The notes under the pieces: generated by a model
What the model was told of the DNA's origin: nothing
The model's input: the letters and a program-made list of their open reading frames with translations, nothing else
Database searches by the model: none
In this document: positions 26,853 through 34,343 of the stretch, piece after piece
How positions within the stretch are numbered: the stretch's first letter is position 1
Layout of the letters: every line of letters starts with the position of its first letter
Assembly: GCF_003352465.1 (NCBI RefSeq)
Contig: NZ_CP031153.1
Location: 3,930,001 to 3,994,000 of the forward strand
Reading direction: 5' to 3'
From: Kordia sp. SMS9
GTDB taxonomy: Bacteria; Bacteroidota; Bacteroidia; Flavobacteriales; Flavobacteriaceae
Length of the DNA: 64,000 nucleotides
Program-made: the position numbers and the translations under genes

Positions 26853-29699
26853 ATGAAAAATAATAGTTTACAATACATTCTTTACGTATTTTTTATAATA
26901 ACAATCATTTCTTGCGAAAGCAAAAAAGAAAATGAGACTTCTAAAAGTGATGCAAGTTTTACCTTAGATTATGAAAAATTCACCTTAGATAATGGTTTGG
27001 AAGTAGTTTTACATGAAGATCATTCCGATCCCATGGTGGCAGTGGCTACGTTGATGCATGTAGGTTCTAACCGAGAAAAACCAGGAAAAACTGGATTTGC
27101 ACACTTTTTTGAACACATGGCGTTTAACGATTCTGAGAATGTTCCGCGCGGTTCTAACCGAAAAGTGATTCCAGAATGGGGCGGAAGTCGTAATGGAGGA
27201 ACCTGGTCCGATGGAACTATCTATTACGAAGTTGTACCAAAAGATGCTTTTGAGAAAATTTTATGGATCGATTCTGATCGTTTGGGATACATGATCAACA
27301 CCGTAACAACAGAAGCGTTGGAACGTGAAAAGCAGGTGGTAAAAAACGAAAAGCGTCAAAATTATGACAATGTTCCGTATGGTTTTTCGTCTGAAATTAT
27401 TCGAGCCAATTTATATCCAAAAGAGCATCCATACCATTGGACCGTGATTGGTTCACTTCCTGATTTACAAGCTGCTACCTTAGAAGATGTAAAGGAGTTC
27501 TACAATATGTATTACGGACCAAATAACGCAACTTTAGTGATTGCGGGCGATATTGATATTGCAGAAACTAAAAAAGCAGTAAAAAAGTGGTTTGGAGAAA
27601 TTAAAAGAGGAAAAGATGTGGCAGCATTAGAAGCAATGCCAGTAACACTTTCGGAGATAAAATCCTTATATTTTGAAGATAATTTTGCCAAACTTCCGCA
27701 GTTACAAATGGTGTTTCCAACGGTAGAATCGTTTCATGAAGATCAATATGCCTTGGATATTTTGGGGGAAATGTTGAGCGGCAGTAAAAAATCGCCGCTG
27801 TATCAGGAAATTGTCGTTTCTAAAAAATTAGCACCTAGAGTTTCCTCATATAATAGTAGCAATGAATTGGCTGGGGAATTTAACTTTGTCGTTCGTGCAA
27901 ATGTAGGTGTGGATTTAAACGAAGTAAAAACTGCAATTGATCAAGGATTGCAAAATTTTGAAGCAAACTTTGACGAATCGCAATTGGAACGTATCAAAGC
28001 ACAACAAGAAGTACAATTGTATAGCGAAACAGAATCTGTGATGAATAAAGCGTTTGCGTTGGCAAGTGGAAACGAATATGCAAATGATCCTGCACATGTC
28101 ATTAAAGAAGCGGAACTGACAAACAAAGTAACGAAAGAAGATGTGATTCGCGTGTATAACAAATACATCAAAGGGAAAAATTATGTGATGACTTCTTTTG
28201 TTCCGAAAGGGCAAATAGATTTGGTGATGAAAGGTTCGGAAAAAGCCGAAGTATATCAAGAAGAAATTGTACAAGGAAAGTCGAATGAAGAAGTTGGACA
28301 AGGCGCAGAAGCACAATACGAAAAAACAGTAACCAAACACGATCGTTCTGAGCCAGCATTTGGCGAATTGCCTTTGTTTAAATCTCCAGATGTATGGAAA
28401 CGTAAATTGTCCAACGGAATTGGCGTATATGGTATTGAAAATAAGGAAGTTCCATTAGTTTCTTTCACGATTACCCTTGATGGCGGGCATTATTTGGATC
28501 CGATTGATAAAGCAGGTACAGCTACACTTTTAGGAAGATTGTTGAAAGAAAGCACCGAACTGAAAACAGCGACAGAGTTGGAAGAAGCGATCGAATTGTT
28601 AGGAGCTTCCATCAGTATTGGTACTGGAGATGAAAGCATGACTCTTTATGGAAGTTGTCTCGCGAAAAATTTTGATAAAACCATTGCTTTGGTGGAAGAA
28701 ATTTTATTGAAACCTCGTTGGGATGAAACAGATTTTGAGCGATTAAAGAAAGAAATGTTGACGAGTTTAAAAGGAAGAGAAGCGAATCCAAGAACCATTG
28801 CGTATCAATCGTTTCGAAAACTAATTTATGGAGCCGATCATATTTTAGGAGTTCCGATTGTAGGAAGTACAGAAACCATTTCAACTATTTCTTTGGATGA
28901 CTTAAAAACATTTTATGAAACTAATATTTCCGCAAGTGTCGCCAATGTTCATGTTGCAGGCGCTGTCAGTGAAGCGAAAGCTATGAAATCGCTTGCAGAC
29001 TTAGGTGACAATTGGAAATCTACCGAAGTGAACATACCAACGTACGAATTGCCAGCACAAGACAAAGCTGGGAAACTATTCTTTATAGATTTTCCTGGTG
29101 CGAAACAATCGGTTATTTATGCTGGAAAATTGGCCTTGTCGGAAAACGATCCGATGTATAATAATTTAGAATATACCAATCAAATTTTGGGAGGTGGATC
29201 GAGCGGACGTTTGTTTCAAACCTTACGTATTGAAAAAGGCTATACATACGGAGCGTATTCGTTTATACAAAGTTTACAACAAAAAGCACCATTTATCATT
29301 CAAACGAGTGTTCGTGCCAATGCTACCTTACCTTCTTTAAAAATTATTGATAGTTTGGTGCGTAATTATTCAAATCAATTTGGCGAAGAAGAAGTAGCGA
29401 TTACTAAGAATAAAATCGTAAAAAGTAGTGCGAAAGATTATGAAGAATTAAGAGCGAAATTAGGAATTTTGATGCAAATCAGCACCTACGGAAAAGCAGA
29501 CGATTTTCTAGAAAAAGAGCAAGAAGAATTGGTCAATATGTCTCTTGAAGATTTCCAAAATATGATTAAAACACATATTCAAGAAAATGAGATGTTCTAT
29601 TTAGTGGTAGGCGATAAAGAAACACAATTGCAAGAAGTCAATGCTTTTGGAAAAGGAAAAGCAATTGAGCTTGATATTTATGGAAATGAACTAAAGTAG
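26853..29699 (+). CDS. M16-family zinc protease, lipoprotein
   Basis: 948 residues. A lipoprotein signal with cleavage before Cys (TIISCESKKE) places it in the periplasm or outer membrane. The inverted zinc motif HFFEHMAF (HxxEH) is near residue 86, with the downstream Glu in REKQVVKNEKRQ. Two full M16 halves are joined in one chain; the second lacks the motif, as is usual. Near the C-terminus GGGSSGRLFQTLRIEKGYTYGAYS contains the conserved R/Y substrate-binding pair. It is likely an oligopeptide-degrading protease. Confidence 0.92.
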   Translation: MKNNSLQYILYVFFIITIISCESKKENETSKSDASFTLDYEKFTLDNGLEVVLHEDHSDPMVAVATLMHVGSNREKPGKTGFAHFFEHMAFNDSENVPRGSNRKVIPEWGGSRNGGTWSDGTIYYEVVPKDAFEKILWIDSDRLGYMINTVTTEALEREKQVVKNEKRQNYDNVPYGFSSEIIRANLYPKEHPYHWTVIGSLPDLQAATLEDVKEFYNMYYGPNNATLVIAGDIDIAETKKAVKKWFGEIKRGKDVAALEAMPVTLSEIKSLYFEDNFAKLPQLQMVFPTVESFHEDQYALDILGEMLSGSKKSPLYQEIVVSKKLAPRVSSYNSSNELAGEFNFVVRANVGVDLNEVKTAIDQGLQNFEANFDESQLERIKAQQEVQLYSETESVMNKAFALASGNEYANDPAHVIKEAELTNKVTKEDVIRVYNKYIKGKNYVMTSFVPKGQIDLVMKGSEKAEVYQEEIVQGKSNEEVGQGAEAQYEKTVTKHDRSEPAFGELPLFKSPDVWKRKLSNGIGVYGIENKEVPLVSFTITLDGGHYLDPIDKAGTATLLGRLLKESTELKTATELEEAIELLGASISIGTGDESMTLYGSCLAKNFDKTIALVEEILLKPRWDETDFERLKKEMLTSLKGREANPRTIAYQSFRKLIYGADHILGVPIVGSTETISTISLDDLKTFYETNISASVANVHVAGAVSEAKAMKSLADLGDNWKSTEVNIPTYELPAQDKAGKLFFIDFPGAKQSVIYAGKLALSENDPMYNNLEYTNQILGGGSSGRLFQTLRIEKGYTYGAYSFIQSLQQKAPFIIQTSVRANATLPSLKIIDSLVRNYSNQFGEEEVAITKNKIVKSSAKDYEELRAKLGILMQISTYGKADDFLEKEQEELVNMSLEDFQNMIKTHIQENEMFYLVVGDKETQLQEVNAFGKGKAIELDIYGNELK

Positions 29700-29714
29700 T
29701 TGATTTTCAATTGT

Positions 29715-30107
29715 TTAATTCATCATTTTGATAGTTTTGATCAACGCTGTACTATCGCAATTATGAACCGTTAATTCAATATCTTTATTTCGAAGTGTTC
29801 CTTCAATGATGTATACTTTACAGGTATCGGCATCAACTTTTGCTTTGCTTCTGGAGAAATCGACATCGCCATCTTTCAGAATATTTGAAATTTCGGTAGT
29901 ATCAATTTGTCTATTATCCATCAGTTGACGAATTTCAGGAGAAAAACGGCGTTCTTTCACTCGAATATTTTTTAACGTTCGGGCATTTGGCAAATAATCA
30001 AATTCACACGTTACGCCACGACCTTTTACTAAAAAAGCAAACAAAATTAACCCGATGGCCAATCCGGCAAAATAAAATCCAAAACGTCTTAAAAGACTGC
30101 TATTCAT
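29715..30107 (-). CDS. DUF4258-type single-helix membrane protein
   Basis: 130 residues: one N-terminal membrane helix (about residues 9-27), then a soluble domain with CEFDYLPNARTLKNIRVKER and two more cysteines. The arrangement next to alanine dehydrogenase matches small flavobacterial proteins annotated with DUF4258. The function is unknown. It starts 4 bp after the ald stop, so the two are co-transcribed. Confidence 0.65.
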   Translation of the reverse strand: MNSSLLRRFGFYFAGLAIGLILFAFLVKGRGVTCEFDYLPNARTLKNIRVKERRFSPEIRQLMDNRQIDTTEISNILKDGDVDFSRSKAKVDADTCKVYIIEGTLRNKDIELTVHNCDSTALIKTIKMMN

Positions 30108-30110
30108 GTA

Positions 30111-31310
30111 TTAAAAAATTAATAAGTTAATGTCTCTGTACGGCAAATCGAACCATTCGGCAACTGATTTATTCGTGAGAACTCCGTGGTAAAAGTACAA
30201 ACCATTTCGCAATCCTTTGTCAAAACGCAACGAATTTTCCAATCCGCCATCTTCGGCAATTTTTAGCAAATAAGGTGTAAATATATTACTGATTGATACT
30301 GAAGCAGTTCGAGAATATCTTGCAGGAATATTGGGCACACAATAATGAATGACGCCATGTTTTTCGTACGTTGGATTGTCGTGCGTCGTAATTTCACTAG
30401 TTTCTACGCAGCCGCCCATATCAATACTGACATCAATAATGACAGCACCTTTTTTCATGTTTTCAACCATCGTTTCCGTGACTAAAATTGGCGATCTGTT
30501 TTTTCCGCGAACGGCACCAATCAATACATCACAACGTTTTAGAGCTTTCAGTAAATTTTTCGGTTGCACCGTACAGGTATAAATTGGTGTTCCTAAATTT
30601 GTTTGAATTCTTCGAAGTTTCGTTATGGAGTTGTCAAACACTTTAATATTTGCACCGAGACCTAAAGCGGAACGTGCGGCAAATTCTCCAACAGTTCCAG
30701 CACCGAGAATCACGACTTCTGCAGGTGGAACACCACTGATATTACCGAGCATCAAACCATTTCCACGGTTGACATTTGCCATAATTTCAGAAGCGATCAA
30801 CACGGAAGCTGTTCCTGCAATTTCACTCAATGAGCGTACTGCTGGATACGTGCCATCTTCATCACGAATGTATTCAAAAGCCAACGCTGTGACACGTTTG
30901 CTGGCTAAAATTTCAAAATATTTTTTGGAACGAATTTTAATTTGCAAAGCGGAAATCAAAATCGTATGTTGGTTCAGTAATTGTAATTCTTCTAGTGTTG
31001 GCGGTTCTACTTTTAGCACAATAGGGCAGGAGAATACCTTTTGCGTATCATTGGTAATTTCGGCGCCAGCTTCCGTATATTCTTTATCTGAAAAATTAGC
31101 TTCTTTTCCTGCGCAGCTTTCTATCAACACGCGATGTCCATGTGCTACAATTGCGGCAACTGCATCGGGAGTTAGGCAAACGCGTTTCTCTTGGTATGAG
31201 GTTTCTTTCGGAATTCCAATAAATAATTCTTTCTTATGTTTTAAGATTTCGAGCGTTTCTTCTTGCGGAAGTAATTGTTGTTTGGTGAAAGGTGATAAAG
31301 ATTCAGCCAT
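30111..31310 (-). CDS. ald: alanine dehydrogenase
   Basis: 399 residues. NAD-dependent interconversion of alanine and pyruvate plus ammonia. Seen: GIPKETSYQEKRVCLTPDAV (N-terminal substrate domain), AFEYIRDEDGTYPAVRSLSEIAG, the Rossmann loop VILGAGTVGEFAARSALGLGA, GKNRSPILVTETMVENMKKGAVIIDVSIDMGG and CVPNIPARYSRTAS. An N-terminal extension of about 28 residues (FTKQQLLPQEETLEI) precedes the usual start, as in other Bacteroidota. Confidence 0.93.
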   Translation of the reverse strand: MAESLSPFTKQQLLPQEETLEILKHKKELFIGIPKETSYQEKRVCLTPDAVAAIVAHGHRVLIESCAGKEANFSDKEYTEAGAEITNDTQKVFSCPIVLKVEPPTLEELQLLNQHTILISALQIKIRSKKYFEILASKRVTALAFEYIRDEDGTYPAVRSLSEIAGTASVLIASEIMANVNRGNGLMLGNISGVPPAEVVILGAGTVGEFAARSALGLGANIKVFDNSITKLRRIQTNLGTPIYTCTVQPKNLLKALKRCDVLIGAVRGKNRSPILVTETMVENMKKGAVIIDVSIDMGGCVETSEITTHDNPTYEKHGVIHYCVPNIPARYSRTASVSISNIFTPYLLKIAEDGGLENSLRFDKGLRNGLYFYHGVLTNKSVAEWFDLPYRDINLLIF

Positions 31311-31365
31311 GAAGCATTACGATTGGTTAAAACATGAAGTTACAAATAAAAAAGAAGTTAAAAAA

Positions 31366-31899
31366 CTAGTTATTATTTTCTTCTAGCAATTCTTTTTCTT
31401 TTCGTTCGTATTCGGCGAGTTCGGCGTCAATTTTCTGAAGGTCAATACCGTAAACATATTTATCGAAAAGTTTAATTCTAATAAAGTATACGATAGGAAC
31501 TATAATCATCATAATAGGTATGACATAATAAATTTCAACTTCATCATGATATTCTAAATCATCATTCACTGCGCTATATAATTGAAAAACATACATAGCT
31601 ATAGGTATCAAGATCACGTGGTACCACCAATCCCTACATGTAAAAAACCACAAAATGAGTAGCACTAATGGAACTATTTTACCCATAAAAATCCAAACTG
31701 CATAATCAACAGTTTTATAATGTTTGGCTTCATACGTAAATAAAAAAGTTTCCCATGTTTTTTCTTCAGGGAAACTTTGATATGAATAAAATATATAGGG
31801 TGTAATAGCAATTAATATTGCTATTATACTACCCGTTAGAAGGGCGAATGTGCCTATCTTTTTTGACTCCTTGTTCTGTTTCGTATGGGTTGTCTTCAT
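31366..31899 (-). CDS. four-helix membrane protein, module copy 1
   Basis: 177 residues from the ATG at 31899 (MKTTHTKQNKESKK). There are four hydrophobic segments, a signature CRDWWYHVILIPIAMYVFQL between the second and third, EIYYVIPIMMIIVPIVYFIRIKLFDK as the fourth, then a charged helical tail. Two close paralogues follow upstream (32164-32721 and 32967-33557). The first 71 bp overlap the 3' end of a small lipoprotein gene in another frame. No named family was recognised. Its stop lies 56 bp before the ald start. Confidence 0.7.
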   Translation of the reverse strand: MKTTHTKQNKESKKIGTFALLTGSIIAILIAITPYIFYSYQSFPEEKTWETFLFTYEAKHYKTVDYAVWIFMGKIVPLVLLILWFFTCRDWWYHVILIPIAMYVFQLYSAVNDDLEYHDEVEIYYVIPIMMIIVPIVYFIRIKLFDKYVYGIDLQKIDAELAEYERKEKELLEENNN

Positions 31900-31981
31900 C
31901 AGCAATGCTGTCTGGATTGCAAGATACAAATAAAATTGATGTAAAAGCGGCTAGTAAGTAAAAGTAAAATTTAGTTTTCAT
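31829..31981 (-). CDS. 50-residue lipoprotein, module copy 1
   Basis: Too short for routine gene calling. It starts MKTKFYFYLLAAF and has lipobox FVSC at residue 21, then CNPDSIADEDNPYETEQ and a lysine-containing end. The lipidated mature peptide would be about 30 residues. Two homologues with the same relation to a membrane protein are at 32651-32803 and 33478-33633. The frame of the membrane gene is +1 relative to this one. A conserved promoter-like block is 27 bp upstream. Confidence 0.75.
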   Translation of the reverse strand: MKTKFYFYLLAAFTSILFVSCNPDSIADEDNPYETEQGVKKDRHIRPSNG

Positions 31982-32007
31982 CTGATTAATTAGGTTATTT
32001 AGTTTAA

Positions 32008-32025
32008 CGATGGTACAAACTTATT
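32008..32025 (-). promoter_or_regulatory. conserved promoter block AATAAGTTTG-N3-CATCG, copy 1
   Basis: Read on the minus strand, AATAAGTTTG, three variable bases and CATCG, just before the lipoprotein gene. The same 18-bp block is ahead of the other two copies (32828-32845, 33656-33673) at nearly the same distance. The sequence between the blocks and the starts is less conserved. Confidence 0.6.
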
Positions 32026-32055
32026 TAATAACCAACTAATTATCAGAAAAATAGC

Positions 32056-32124
32056 AATATATATTTTCTACGTACTTTTGTTAGTTTGGAGTGTTGTTAA
32101 CAAGAGTCGTAGAAAATATATATT
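32056..32124. repeat. 17-bp perfect inverted repeat between module copies 1 and 2
   Basis: AATATATATTTTCTACG (32056-32072) is matched by its exact reverse complement at 32108-32124, 35 bp apart. The related element at 32882-32938 has TATGTA/TACATA where this one has TACG/CGTA, so the arms have changed in step. No T-run follows on the minus strand, so it is not a plain terminator. TACTTTTG near its centre (32073-32080) also fits a + strand -7 element. Confidence 0.7.
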
Positions 32125-32163
32125 TTTGTATTTTTTACGTAAGTATTTTCGCGAATATACGAA

Positions 32164-32721
32164 TTATTTTATGTCATTTTTGTGTTGCGATTCATTTTCC
32201 TTTCGATCATATTCATCCAATTCTGCTTCAATTTTCTTTAAATCTATGCCTAATACTAATTTATCAAACAGTTTTAACCTTATTAAGTAAACAATTGGAG
32301 TTATAACCATCATAATAGGTATTAGCCAGTAAATTTCAATTTCATCAATGTTAGCTTGGTTTTTATACAATGCATTGGTTAACTGAAAGGCATACATAGC
32401 CATCGGTATTAAAATTGCATGATACCACCAATGTTTACATGTCAAAAACCATAAGATAAACATTAAAAGAGGAACAATTTTACTTAGATATATCCAAAAG
32501 GATATGTATAAGTTTTTGTAGCCATTACTAGTTATTGTGAAAAAGGGTGTATCCCAAACTTTTCCTTCTGGAGAGTACTCATAAAGATAATACAAGAAAG
32601 GTGAACTTACAATGATTAAAATTATGATACTATCTACGATAAGTTTTTTTCTAACCGACCATGTTTTCAGTGATTTCACTTTTTTTAACTCCTTGTTCTG
32701 TTTCGTATGGGTTGTCTTCAT
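32164..32721 (-). CDS. four-helix membrane protein, module copy 2
   Basis: 185 residues from the ATG at 32721, again MKTTHTKQNKE. It has four hydrophobic segments with CKHWWYHAILIPMAMYAFQL and EIYWLIPIMMVITPIVYLIR, then GIDLKKIEAELDEYDRKE. It is close to copies 1 and 3 throughout. The 5' 71 bp overlap the lipoprotein gene at 32651-32803 in the +1 frame. A GTG 9 bp after an AAGGAG sequence within the overlap is an alternative start (32685 region). Confidence 0.7.
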   Translation of the reverse strand: MKTTHTKQNKELKKVKSLKTWSVRKKLIVDSIIILIIVSSPFLYYLYEYSPEGKVWDTPFFTITSNGYKNLYISFWIYLSKIVPLLMFILWFLTCKHWWYHAILIPMAMYAFQLTNALYKNQANIDEIEIYWLIPIMMVITPIVYLIRLKLFDKLVLGIDLKKIEAELDEYDRKENESQHKNDIK

Positions 32722-32803
32722 CAGCAATACTATCTGGATTACAAGATACAAATAAAATTGACGATACGGCTGCTAATAGGTAAAGGTAGAATTTAGTTTT
32801 CAT
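32651..32803 (-). CDS. 50-residue lipoprotein, module copy 2
   Basis: MKTKFYLYLLAAV, lipobox FVSC at residue 21, then CNPDSIADEDNPYETEQGV, identical to copy 1 up to residue 41 apart from the hydrophobic core, and a different C-terminus (SEITENMVG). The coding region overlaps the start of the membrane protein gene by 71 bp. A run of seven A lies where the two frames part. Confidence 0.75.
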   Translation of the reverse strand: MKTKFYLYLLAAVSSILFVSCNPDSIADEDNPYETEQGVKKSEITENMVG

Positions 32804-32827
32804 TTTAATTTAGATTATTTAGTTTAA

Positions 32828-32845
32828 CGATGGGTCAAACTTATT
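32828..32845 (-). promoter_or_regulatory. conserved promoter block AATAAGTTTG-N3-CATCG, copy 2
   Basis: Same block as at 32008 and 33656, 25 bp upstream of the lipoprotein ATG. Confidence 0.6.
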
Positions 32846-32881
32846 GAATATCCAAATGTTACCTTTAAAAAAAGCATAATA

Positions 32882-32938
32882 TATTTTCTATGTACTTTTG
32901 TTAGATTTATCTAAAATGAACGCAATACATAGAAAATA
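32882..32938. repeat. 13-bp perfect inverted repeat between module copies 2 and 3
   Basis: TATTTTCTATGTA (32882-32894) pairs with TACATAGAAAATA (32926-32938), with 31 bp between. The position and flanks correspond to the 17-bp element at 32056, with compensating differences in both arms. Confidence 0.65.
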
Positions 32939-32966
32939 GTATATTAATTGTATTTCAATGAACTTC

Positions 32967-33557
32967 TTATTTTTTTACTTCTGTGGCAGAATTTAATTGT
33001 TCTAATTCCTTTCGCTCATATTCTTCTAATTCTGCATCTATCTTTTTTAAATCAATTCCGTGTACTAACTTATCCATTAATTTTATTCGTATTAAATAGA
33101 CAAAGGGTATTACAATCATCATTATAGGAACTAACCAATAAATTTCAACCACATCTAAAATTCCTGATTTATTGTTTATTGCTGTAAATAATTGAAATCC
33201 AAACATAAACATTGGAATTAATAATACATGATACCACCATTTATTGCAAGTGAAAAACCATATAATCATCAATAATAAGGGGATAGCTTTACTCATGCTA
33301 ACCCAAACGAGGGTTTTTACATCAGAATAATTGTTGTCTTTTAATGTGAAAAATGCGGTTTTCCATTCGTTAGTATCTTCTGGGACATATTCATATAATT
33401 GAAATAAATAAGGCGTTATTGCTATGATTACTACAATTATAGTATTAGAAATAATATTTCTCCTGTATGCAAACTTATTATTTTTTTTGCCCCGGAATGG
33501 ATATTTTGTCCTTATCGATTCCTTCTTCTGTTTGGTATGGGTTATCTTCGTCTGCAA
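32967..33557 (-). CDS. four-helix membrane protein, module copy 3 (start uncertain)
   Basis: The frame is open to 33581. Four hydrophobic segments are present with CNKWWYHVLLIPMFMFGFQL and EIYWLVPIMMIVIPFVYLIR, then GIDLKKIDAELEEYERKE. The ATG used by copies 1 and 2 is ACG here (33551), and there is no other ATG before the second helix. A TTG at 33557 was taken as the nominal start (196 residues). Translation by slippage from the overlapping lipoprotein frame, at a run of eight A, is the alternative. Confidence 0.6.
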   Translation of the reverse strand: MQTKITHTKQKKESIRTKYPFRGKKNNKFAYRRNIISNTIIVVIIAITPYLFQLYEYVPEDTNEWKTAFFTLKDNNYSDVKTLVWVSMSKAIPLLLMIIWFFTCNKWWYHVLLIPMFMFGFQLFTAINNKSGILDVVEIYWLVPIMMIVIPFVYLIRIKLMDKLVHGIDLKKIDAELEEYERKELEQLNSATEVKK

Positions 33558-33633
33558 TGCTATCTGGGTTACAAGACACAAATGTTACTGATGCTAATAC
33601 GACTGCTGCGAATAAAAAGTTTCTTAATTTCAT
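33478..33633 (-). CDS. 51-residue lipoprotein, module copy 3
   Basis: MKLRNFLFAAVVLASVT, lipobox FVSC at residue 21, CNPDSIADEDNPYQTEEGI and a Lys-rich end finishing PGQKK. This is the most diverged copy. The stop follows an eight-A run that is also read by the membrane protein frame. Confidence 0.75.
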   Translation of the reverse strand: MKLRNFLFAAVVLASVTFVSCNPDSIADEDNPYQTEEGIDKDKISIPGQKK

Positions 33634-33655
33634 TTTGTTTTAGGTTTTAGTTTTA

Positions 33656-33717
33656 CGATGTAGCAAACTTATTAACTAAAGCAATGATTTTCAGAAAATT
33701 ACTATATTTTATTTTCT
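33656..33717 (-). promoter_or_regulatory. conserved promoter block copy 3 with AGAAAAT-N11-ATTTTCT dyad
   Basis: AATAAGTTTG-N3-CATCG is read on the minus strand at 33656-33673. Directly upstream is the dyad AGAAAAT (33693-33699) and ATTTTCT (33711-33717), as at 23178-23202. The long inverted repeat is decayed in this copy. Confidence 0.55.
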
Positions 33718-33847
33718 CCGTATTTTTATCAATTTTTCTATTTTGTATTCTATAAGAATTTTCATTCAATATAGTACAAAAGTCACGTATTTGTCAGTCT
33801 TTCTAGGTTTATTTTCAGGTTATAGTTTCTAGTTTTCGGTAAAATGT

Positions 33848-34255
33848 TCAATTTTTTAGGTGAATTGCGCGCAATTGTTCATTAATTTTGTCAATTCTCA
33901 CTTTTGTAATTTCACTTGGCAATATATTTTCGATGCGTTCTGGCCATTCTATAAAGCACCAAGCATCGCTATACAAGTAATCTTCAATGCCAATATCATA
34001 GGCTTCTTCTTCATTTTCCATTCGGTAGCAATCAAAATGATATAAAATATCGGTCGGTGTGCGATATTCGTTTACAATAGAAAACGTCGGACTGCTAGTC
34101 AACTCATTTACACCAAGTTGCTTGGCTAGTACTTTGATAAGTGTGGTTTTTCCAACACCCATTTCTCCATGAAAGGCAATAATTTTATACTTAGATTCCG
34201 CTAAAATAGCTTTGGCAATCTCATCAATTTGAGAAAGATGGTATTCCTTTTTCAC
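33848..34255 (-). CDS. tsaE: tRNA threonylcarbamoyladenosine biosynthesis ATPase TsaE
   Basis: 135 residues. Walker A is GEMGVGKTT at residues 30-38; then LTSSPTFSIVNEY and the Walker B-type/TsaE motif YHFDCYR, with WCFIEWPERI. It is the ATPase partner of TsaB and TsaD in making t6A37 in ANN-decoding tRNAs. Length is normal. It lies downstream of porX on the same strand, an order common in Flavobacteriia. Confidence 0.93.
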   Translation of the reverse strand: MKKEYHLSQIDEIAKAILAESKYKIIAFHGEMGVGKTTLIKVLAKQLGVNELTSSPTFSIVNEYRTPTDILYHFDCYRMENEEEAYDIGIEDYLYSDAWCFIEWPERIENILPSEITKVRIDKINEQLRAIHLKN

Positions 34256-34343
34256 TCGAATTTTATTTTTGAGGCTTTCTCCAAATTTAGTAAAAAATCT
34301 CTAAATGCTAATAAAATCACTTGTTCAACCTTAATTTATGACA

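Noticed and set aside
31829..33633. Classical -1 programmed frameshift joining the lipoprotein and membrane frames
   Set aside because: The membrane frame is +1 relative to the lipoprotein frame in all three copies, so a -1 shift would not join them; only +1 or -2 slippage would.
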